From the NCBI RefSeq assembly GCF_021917145.1, contig NC_061061.1:4473390-4537389 (forward strand): DNA of 64,000 nucleotides, read 5' to 3'. The stretch is from Hypomesus transpacificus (taxonomy: Eukaryota > Chordata > Actinopteri > Osmeriformes > Osmeridae). The notes under the pieces are model-generated. The model saw nothing but the letters and a program-made list of their open reading frames with translations, was not told the origin of the DNA and ran no database searches. Below, piece after piece: positions 57,184-64,000 of the stretch. Position 1 is the stretch's first letter; each line of letters begins with the position of its first letter. The position numbers were made by a program, and so were the translations under genes.

Positions 57184-60100
57184 ATGGCAGCCGACCCAAA
57201 GTAAGTTGCGATCAAACATTTTTACTTTCTGTCTTGTGTAAACTGGTTTAGAACTTAAATTAAAGTCAATCGGAAATGTGTGTGTGAGACATAGAGAGTA
57301 AGAGAGAGAGAGAGTTCGAAAGACTGTCCGTCTGCTCTCCTGGCACTTCCTTCCTCTGCTCTTGAATTCTACTGAGATCTATTAATAGCCCCACCTTTAT
57401 GCCAGAACACTTATGAAATTCAGTCAGCTCATGCCCAACAAATCACCTCAGAAAATGGTTCAAGCTTGCAATAAATTAAATGACAGGGAGGAAGACATAG
57501 CCAAAACCTTGATATGGGTAGATGGGTCCTGGCTCTGTGGTCAGAGACAGTGCTTTCTTGCAGGAGCAGAATATGACTCAAGCCAGTCCCTGCAGCTAAT
57601 ATGTGAGCAACATCACACCGTCGTTCCAGTGTTCCTACTGCACCAGCAGTTGTCCAAAAGCAATACACTTTGAGTTGTTGTTGCCCAAACTCTATCTCTA
57701 TCCATTTTTCTCTCTCTCTTTAGTTTTTGACCTCTCTTCTTTGAACTCTGCATGGTGCTCCCTTTCCCACTGTTCCCTTTCCGCTTTAAGAGTGTCAAGT
57801 TTCTCCTGCATCTGATGTCATTGTATTCAAACATTTCACATTTCCCATGACATCAGTCCTATTGAAATCGAACGTACGTAACTTGTATGTCAATATAAAG
57901 TTTCACATAAACAGAAAACTCCTTTCTGGCTGCCCTGCTAATGTGCTGTTTTCTTTCTCAGAGACAACATGCCAGAGTTTAAAGTCCAGACGGCCAAGCA
58001 TCCCAACATGAGCTCAGCTCCCCTCAGGCCGCCCAGTGAACAGTCCAAGGACCGGGCAGCCAAAAGGCTGTCCTCGGAGTCCAACGGCACCAGCGAGGGT
58101 GGGGCGGGTGCGTCCACGCCCGTGGAGCTCACGGCGCTTGAGGAGTCGTTTAGACGCTTCGCCATCCACGGTGACACGCGCGCCACAGGGAAGGAGATGC
58201 ACGGCAAGAACTGGTCCAAGCTGTGCAAGGACTGCGGCGTCATCGACGGCAAGAACGTCACCCTCACAGACGTGGACATCGTTTTCAGCAAAGTCAAGTA
58301 GGAGAGCTGCTTCTACTGTTCAGGGGTGTCGGGAAAGGGGCAGAGAGTTCTCCTACACTAACAAACACTGGGATATTTTTTAGTTGTACATTTTTGTAAC
58401 GTCTTGGATGATTCCATGTTTGAAATATTGTACACAAATGAAGAAACGCATTATCTCCATAGTGACTCCATAGTGGGAGCAGGAGCATTTTATCAAAATA
58501 AAATGCTAAAATATTAGTTATGAGCTTGCTTCAAACAAATACATTTGGCTGCCAGTGCATTAAGAACATTTCATTTGATAATACTTCTTAAAATAATGTA
58601 ATTTGCTTAAATGTAGTAATTAGATGAGCCATTTATACTAAAAACAAGTCCAATTAGATAACATCTAAAAATGACATGATTCTATGTATTGATGTAAGGT
58701 TTTTGCCATACAATGCCAGGCTAGATTCCGCCTGCTCACCTGTGGGGGTTGCTGTCCCTCCGTAACAAGAGCACACAGCTAGGGGTCAGGATGGCTCATC
58801 TTGTTACTCCCCCAGGTCTGGGTAGTCATACCACCACAGCTCTACACAGCAGCCTAGGTGAAGCTTAAAAATATGCTGTGGCCTCGATAGCCTCTCACCA
58901 ATAGTGAGTCTTTCGGTGCTCTGGGTCTGTTTTGTTCTGATTGCCGAGCCGTCTAGTAAATACTGCTCTATTCGTGGGAAAGGAGCCTTTCTCTAGAGCT
59001 ATCACTGTAAGCGTAAGGGAATGCTTACAGTAATAGATGTAAATCTTGAAGCAAACAGATTATATCAATATTTGGAGGAAAGCTGGGTCATTTTATGACT
59101 GTCAGTTTTGTGTATTTGTTGCACACATTCATTTTCAGGAGCTCTTTGGTCATGCAAGAAGCCACCATGAAGTGATTTGTTTCATCCTGGCTGAGCCTTG
59201 AGAATAAAGATTATTCTGCTTGGCGGCGTAGGAACAGTGGAGAGAGAGAGCGCAGGCCACTCAGGACACTGCTACGGGAGGGGATCTGAGGGCTCTCACA
59301 TGGGGAAGCTCTCTCTGATTTAGAGGATTTTCCATCTTTCTCTGTACATCCTTGCCTGCCTTTCTGTTGCCATGTGCAGTGCCAGGCCCAGTCAATGCGA
59401 ATCTACAGACCGAATGTCATTAGGATCACACTAGTGTCCTTCCTAGTCACTCAGAGGGTGTTTTCAGTTTCCTCGTTCAGCGAGACCCTAACACCTAACA
59501 GAGAGTGTGCTGTGTATACAGTATACAGTATTTCAGAGCCTGGCAGAAGAGGGGGGGAGGAGGAGGAGGAGGAGAAGAGTAGAGGAGATGAGTGGGGGAG
59601 GGGATGTGTTGTAAGCTGTTTCTGACTTGAGGCGTGAGCTGGGGAGCGCTACGTGCCGTGACAGTTTCAAATCTGGCCTTTTCTTTTAATCAGAGCCGGA
59701 GCTTCTCGCGAACACATGAAGAATTAAACAGCTTTATGAGCCCTGTCTGATGGCAATGAGACACAATAAATCCTCCTTCACTCAGGGTGGAAATGTCTAC
59801 TGTAACAGTAGAGTGTCTACAGTGTGTTGTTTGGTCTAAACAAAACATTACAACAAAAGCCTGGATTAACTACAGTCAGTAGAATGATCATCGGTATCTT
59901 CTATTTTCATGGGATTTCTTGCCAGTGATGCCTCATTTACGCTCTCATCGTTTGTCCACTTAAATATTTATTGCAAACATCGACCCTAACGAGCACATAT
60001 GTGTGTCTTTTGGAAAAGAGACACTCAGGGTAAACTACATCTGCACCACAGTTTGGAACTAAACACATTAGACACAACATTTGACATGAGCACCACCCCT

Positions 60101-61588
60101 ACTTCTGATGTGTTTATTTGATGTGGCTCATCCCCTCGCACGCTACTGAAAGGATGATTTACTGAGTTGATTTTCCAAGAAAGACAGGGCCATCCTCTTC
60201 AGACAGAACACGCCAGCTGGAAGTCCGATTTCCCATCTGACATTAGACAGCATGGAACAGGCTCAGAGGAATCTAGCTCAAGTGTTCACTACTGACGGAT
60301 AGCCCAAACAGAACTGGTCACCAAAGGAGTCAAATTAATAATAAACCCAAACAGCCTTGTTTACTGTAGCTTGTTGCCATGGCAGCAGGTTACCCGGGAG
60401 ACTGCTGTTGTTTAGGTGATTTATCACCACAGCAATAGGCCTGTTTGTGTTTGTGTTACTATGCAGTCTTCACGTGAGAGTCAGTGTGGGACACACTCTG
60501 ATTAAACAAATGTCTGAAGGGGAATGTGATTTGTGAAATGAGCACCTGACTGAAACAAAGTTTACAGTGAGCAAAGCAAGGACGATAGTACAAGACCTAA
60601 AAAGAAGTTGAGTTCCCACTAAGCACACTTTACAGTTAGTGATCATGAAATATATTTGCCACTGCCAGTACAGTAGTAAGCTCATTGTGATGTGATTCTA
60701 CCTCAGTGGTAGAACATTTGACTGCAGGTCTAGAGCTCACAGGTTCGAATCCCGCCCTGTATGTTGCTTTGGCGGAAAGCGTCTGCTAAATGAACACTTT
60801 ATTATGTTATTGGGTTCCGACCTTCACGTTTCACCTTAATAGTGCTTGATACATTGGTCTATGAACCCCTAAAAAACAAAGTCACCGTTGACATCATGTA
60901 AACAAATCGAGTGACTCAGTAACAGGGAATTCTCTGTTCCTGTGCAGAGCACACATAATAGCCAGCCAGGGCCTTGACTGATCGGGAGACGTTCCTTTAA
61001 AAGTCTCAGACTAAGATGATGAGTCTAAATGAGTCATTAGAAAAACATTGCAATGAAGGATGTTACTTGATGTTGCATGCCATATACAAACTCATAGGTT
61101 GTTGCCTGTCCTCCCTCACTTCTTAGGAAGAAATCCTGCCGTACCATCACATTTGACGAGTTCAAGGCAGCACTTGGTGAGCTGGCCAGGAAGAAGTACA
61201 AAGAGAAAACAGGGGAGGAGGCAGAGGGAGAGGTCTTCAAGGTGATTGAGGGTAAATCACCGAAAATTGCAGGAGTGACGGTAAGTGAAAATGACATAAT
61301 CAAGTGACAGTATAAGTTTTGTCATTGAAGGCAATAAAAGTACAAGTGAAAATGATCTGTCTTTCTTGTCCTCAATAGAGAGCTGTGGCCTCCCCGACAG
61401 TGTCTCGTCTCACAGACCCCACCAAGTTCACAGGGTCACACAAGGAGCGCTTTGACGAGACCGGTCGAGGGAAGGGTAAGGCCGGGCGTGTGGAAGTGGT
61501 GGACACATCCGGATATGTCTCGGGATACAAACACGCAGGGTCATATGAGAAGAAAATCACCAAACCCCCCCTAGGTAAACCCATGTGA
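57184..61588 (+). CDS. tppp: Tubulin polymerization-promoting protein (p25-alpha), 4 coding exons
   Basis: TPPP/p25 binds and bundles microtubules and is prominent in oligodendrocytes (family knowledge). Exons: 57184-57200, 57962-58297, 61127-61280, 61379-61588. They give 717 nt, 238 aa (human 219), all in phase. The start exon (acceptor at 57119/57120) encodes only MAADPK before its donor AA|GTAAGTT. The ATG has a strong context (G at -3 and +4). The N-terminal tail of about 60 residues is disordered-looking and marks TPPP rather than the short TPPP2/3 forms. The p25-alpha core follows: [20 protein letters not shown] (about 65-84), [35 protein letters not shown]. The C-terminal signature is [20 protein letters not shown] and [13 protein letters not shown]. 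The end TKPPLGKPM is longer than in human. Confidence 0.95.
58298..61126 (+). other. tppp: tppp intron 3 (second intron within the coding region)
   Basis: About 2.8 kb. It opens with GTAGGAG, so an unspliced transcript would stop at once (AAG TAG). It contains a truncated tRNA-Cys-like SINE (60695-60796) and a GGA-rich stretch (59549-59610). No other gene was recognised. Confidence 0.7.
60695..60796 (+). mobile_element. Short tRNA-Cys-derived SINE
   Basis: The head CTACCTCAGTGGTAGAACAT, then TTTGACTGCAGGTC (a GCA anticodon context) and GGTTCGAATCC, resembles tRNA-Cys A and B boxes. It is followed after a short spacer by GGCGGAAAGCGTCTGCTAAA, the same tail motif as the other SINEs. The T stem and acceptor stem do not pair well, so it is not a functional tRNA gene. 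Confidence 0.7.
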
Positions 61589-62205
61589 AGAAGGAAATGG
61601 TGGACAAAGCATTAGTCCAAAAACTAGGATAATTTTTTAAGAAACTCCATGAAAGCACAAAAGATAGGATTTCATGATTTCCCACCCATCTGTTTTTATG
61701 TGTGCTTGAGATGTTTTAAGTTCCTCTCTTTGTAAAGTGTGAGAACTGGAAAACTGTTTACATCAATTTTTACTAAGACATCACCAGCTGGTACATTCCA
61801 AACAGAAAGATTATAACTGCCAAACACTGAATTTAACTAACAAGAGCAACAGCTAGTCGATGAAAAATGAAGTTTCCATTTGAAGATAGGGCCTTCAAAT
61901 ATTTTGTAAGCGTATAACATGATGCCACTAAAACGTGAAAAAAAGGAAAGGTGAAATCAACAACTTGATATATTGTCAACAACGTTGCACTTTGCCATGG
62001 CAATAGCTCAAGGTATAGTATTTTACAATGTTTAGTGAATGGGATTAAAAGTTAAAAGTAAATTATTCGTTTATTTGCAAAGACCAAGACTGATGAACAT
62101 ACCATCCTGTTTTTCGACTCTGCCTTCCCCCTGGTCATTGAAGTCTACTGTTTGAGTCTTAATCTGTCACGTTGTTTGTTGTCTTGAGTCTATAATAGTT
62201 TACAC

Positions 62206-62211
62206 AATAAA
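62206..62211 (+). terminator. tppp: tppp polyadenylation signal
   Basis: AATAAA about 620 nt after the stop codon, at the end of an AT-rich 3' UTR. No earlier canonical AATAAA was noticed between 61589 and here. Confidence 0.55.
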
Positions 62212-62826
62212 TACATAGTTTGCCTTCAATTGTTATTAAAACCATGAACAGGATATCTTGAAGTTCTGCATCTACCTGTTTTTAGATAAAATAGATAATG
62301 TAAATGATAACATTGTTTTAGTTAATCCTGTAGAACGTGTTACCTCTGTATAAACTTCCTATTCTTGTGAATTCTTACTTTTATAAATGTCATATAACAT
62401 TATACATTATTAGTGCACTCACAGTATCTTTTCAATTTAACAAAGGATACCAGAATCTTTTGGCCAAATTTCAAATGCATTACTCTGACATTCTGTAATT
62501 TTATATTGGTTGTTCGAACAATGACCCTGAAATCCACTTTAATTGTTCTAATGTATACACCTACCATTTTGATAACATTCAACTGTTCAACAACTATGTT
62601 GGTCACCCCTGAATGGGTTGTTGAAGATTGTATTTTTAATATTTTACTGATATGGTTATGCTGTCAGATTGATATAGTTATAATATATTGTTGGTGATAT
62701 TGTGTATATTTCTAAATGTATAGCCGCATGGCTTAATACAAGACACTGGCTGCCGTTCTGTTATATGTATATTGCTGTATCTTGTGCATGAAGTAGTGCA
62801 TTATGCATATGATAGGAAAGCAACTA
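62212..62826. other. AT-rich intergenic DNA between tppp and the transposon
   Basis: About 600 nt, very AT-rich, with no recognisable gene or repeat. It ends in the TA dinucleotide (62825-62826) next to the transposon end. Confidence 0.5.
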
Positions 62827-64000
62827 CAGTGCCCTCCAAAAGTATTGGAACAGTGAGGCGAATTCCTTTATTTTTGCTGTAGACTGAAAACATTTGGGCT
62901 TGACATCAAATAATGAACGTGAGACCAGAGATCAACGTTTCAGCTTTTATTTCCAGGTATTTACATCAGGATCTGATGCACAACTAAGAAAATATCACAT
63001 TTTGTTTGAATCCACCCATTTGTCATGTGATCAAAAGTATTGGAACAGATATACTTAAAACATATTTAAGTGAATAAGACTTAATATTTAGTTGCAAATC
63101 CTTTGCTTTCAATAACTGCAGCAAGTCTGTGACCCATTGACGTCACCAAACTTTTGCATTCTTCCTTTTTGATGCTTTCCCAGGCTTTCACTGCAGCCTC
63201 TTTCAGTTGTTGTTTGTTTTGTGGGGTTCCTCCCTTCAGTCTCCTCTTAAGCAGGTAAAATGCATGCTCTATAGGGTTTAAGTCTGGAGATTGACTTGGC
63301 CAGTCTAATACCTTCCATTTCTTGCCCCTGATGAACTCCTTTGTTGTTTTGGCAGTGTGTTTTGGGTCGTTATCTTGCTGCATGATGAAGGCTCTGCCAA
63401 TCAGTTTGGTTGCATCTTTCCTTAAATTGGCAGACAAAATGTTTCTGTAGACTTCCGAGTTCATTTTGCTGCTGCCATCATGTGTTACATCCTCAATGAA
63501 GATTAATGAGCCCGTCCCAGAAGAAGCCATGCAAGCCCAAGCCATGACATTACCTCCACCGTGTTTCACAGATGAGCTTGTGTGTTTGGGATCATGAGCA
63601 GTTCCTTTCTTTCTCCAAACTTTAGCCTTTCCATCACTTTGGTAAAAGTTAATCTTTGTCTCATCAGTCCATAAAACTTTGTCCCAGAATTTTTGAGGTT
63701 CATCTCTGTACTTTTTGGCAAATTCCAGCCTGGCCTTCCTATTCTTCTTGCTAATGAGTGGTTTGCATCTTCTGGTGTAGCCCTTGTACTTTTGTTCATG
63801 AAGTCTTCTGCGAACAGTAGATAGTGATACCTTCACTCCTGCCATCTGGAGGTTGTTGCTGATCTCACTAACAGTTGTTTTAGGGTCTTTCCTTACAGCT
63901 CTCACAATGTTTCTGTCATCAACTGCTGATGTTTTCCTTGGTCTACCTGTTCGACGTCTGTTACTTTATGCACCAGTAGTTTTCTTCTTCTTCAGGACAT
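62827..64000 (-). mobile_element. Tc1-family DNA transposon, truncated by the window edge
   Basis: The element begins CAGTGCCCTCCAAAAG directly after a TA (62825-62826), the Tc1/mariner target site. A 17-nt direct repeat CAAAAGTATTGGAACAG occurs at 62837-62853 and again at 63032-63048, 195 nt apart. This is the inverted-repeat/direct-repeat (IR/DR) layout known from Sleeping Beauty-like fish Tc1 elements. A minus-strand transposase frame follows. The other end lies beyond the window. Confidence 0.93.
63081..63965 (-). pseudogene. Tc1 transposase (DD34E), with an in-frame stop near the N-terminus
   Basis: Tc1 transposases cut and paste the element at TA sites through a DDE catalytic domain (family knowledge). 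The frame is open from just after a TAA at 63968-63966 to the stop at 63081. The first Met (63905) starts a 274-residue stretch. Visible are a GRPRK motif upstream of that Met, helix-turn-helix-like sequence (TVSEISNNLQ), WTDETKI (Asp 81), QQDNDPKHTA (Asp 178) and SPDLNPIEH (Glu 213). The last two are separated by 34 residues, as in DD34E. All three catalytic residues are intact, but the in-frame TAA before GRPRK would truncate a full protein of about 340 aa. The rest of the N-terminus is outside the window. An active protein is unlikely unless splicing removes the stop. Confidence 0.85.

Noticed and set aside
57969..58301. tppp starting at MPEFKVQ and ending at the TAG after SKVK
   Set aside because: The frame extends upstream through a spliced exon with a strong ATG (57184). 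The TAG is intronic, directly after the donor, and downstream exons complete the known p25-alpha protein.
60695..60770. Functional tRNA-Cys gene
   Set aside because: The stems do not pair properly, and the sequence continues directly into a SINE tail.
63566..63799. 77-codon minus-strand frame inside the Tc1 element
   Set aside because: It is out of frame with the recognisable transposase that covers the same bases.

Overview
This window is nuclear DNA from a ray-finned (teleost) fish. The evidence is split vertebrate genes with GT-AG introns, fish-type tRNA-derived SINEs, a Tc1-family DNA transposon with an IR/DR-type inverted repeat, long GA/TG microsatellites, and five recognisable vertebrate genes. 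The genes are nkd2, trip13, brd9, zdhhc11 and tppp, in the same order and relative orientation (block inverted) as NKD2-TRIP13-BRD9-ZDHHC11-TPPP on human chromosome 5p15.33. I cannot name the species from sequence alone.

Layout. 1-11.5 kb: mostly non-coding, with simple repeats and one candidate first coding exon of an unidentified minus-strand gene (842-892). 11.5-31.7 kb, minus strand: nkd2, ten coding exons, one intron of about 16.2 kb. 31.7-36.4 kb: gene-free, with a TG microsatellite and a small diverged triplication. 36.4-39.9 kb, minus strand: trip13, 13 coding exons. 39.9-40.5 kb: head-to-head trip13/brd9 promoter. 40.5-45.5 kb, plus strand: brd9, 17 coding exons. 47.8-50.6 kb, plus strand: zdhhc11, nine coding exons. 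About 52-62.2 kb, plus strand: tppp, an untranslated first exon then four coding exons. 62.8 kb to the right edge: one end and most of the transposase of a Tc1 element, minus strand.

I assembled the five gene models by hand from splice signals, reading phase and similarity to known vertebrate proteins. All five give continuous frames: Nkd2 466 aa, Trip13 426 aa, Brd9 681 aa, Zdhhc11 387 aa and Tppp 238 aa. The functions differ: Wnt/Dishevelled feedback, HORMA-protein remodelling in meiosis and the spindle checkpoint, non-canonical BAF chromatin remodelling, protein palmitoylation, and microtubule bundling. They form a conserved neighbourhood, not a pathway. Only trip13 and brd9 appear to share a promoter.

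I found no CRISPR array, operon, phage-like block or defence system, and nothing that supports an undescribed biological system. The most useful loose ends are an extra in-frame brd9 exon, the candidate exon at the left edge, the zdhhc11 splice ambiguities, two SINE types that share a 3' tail, and the partial Tc1 element.
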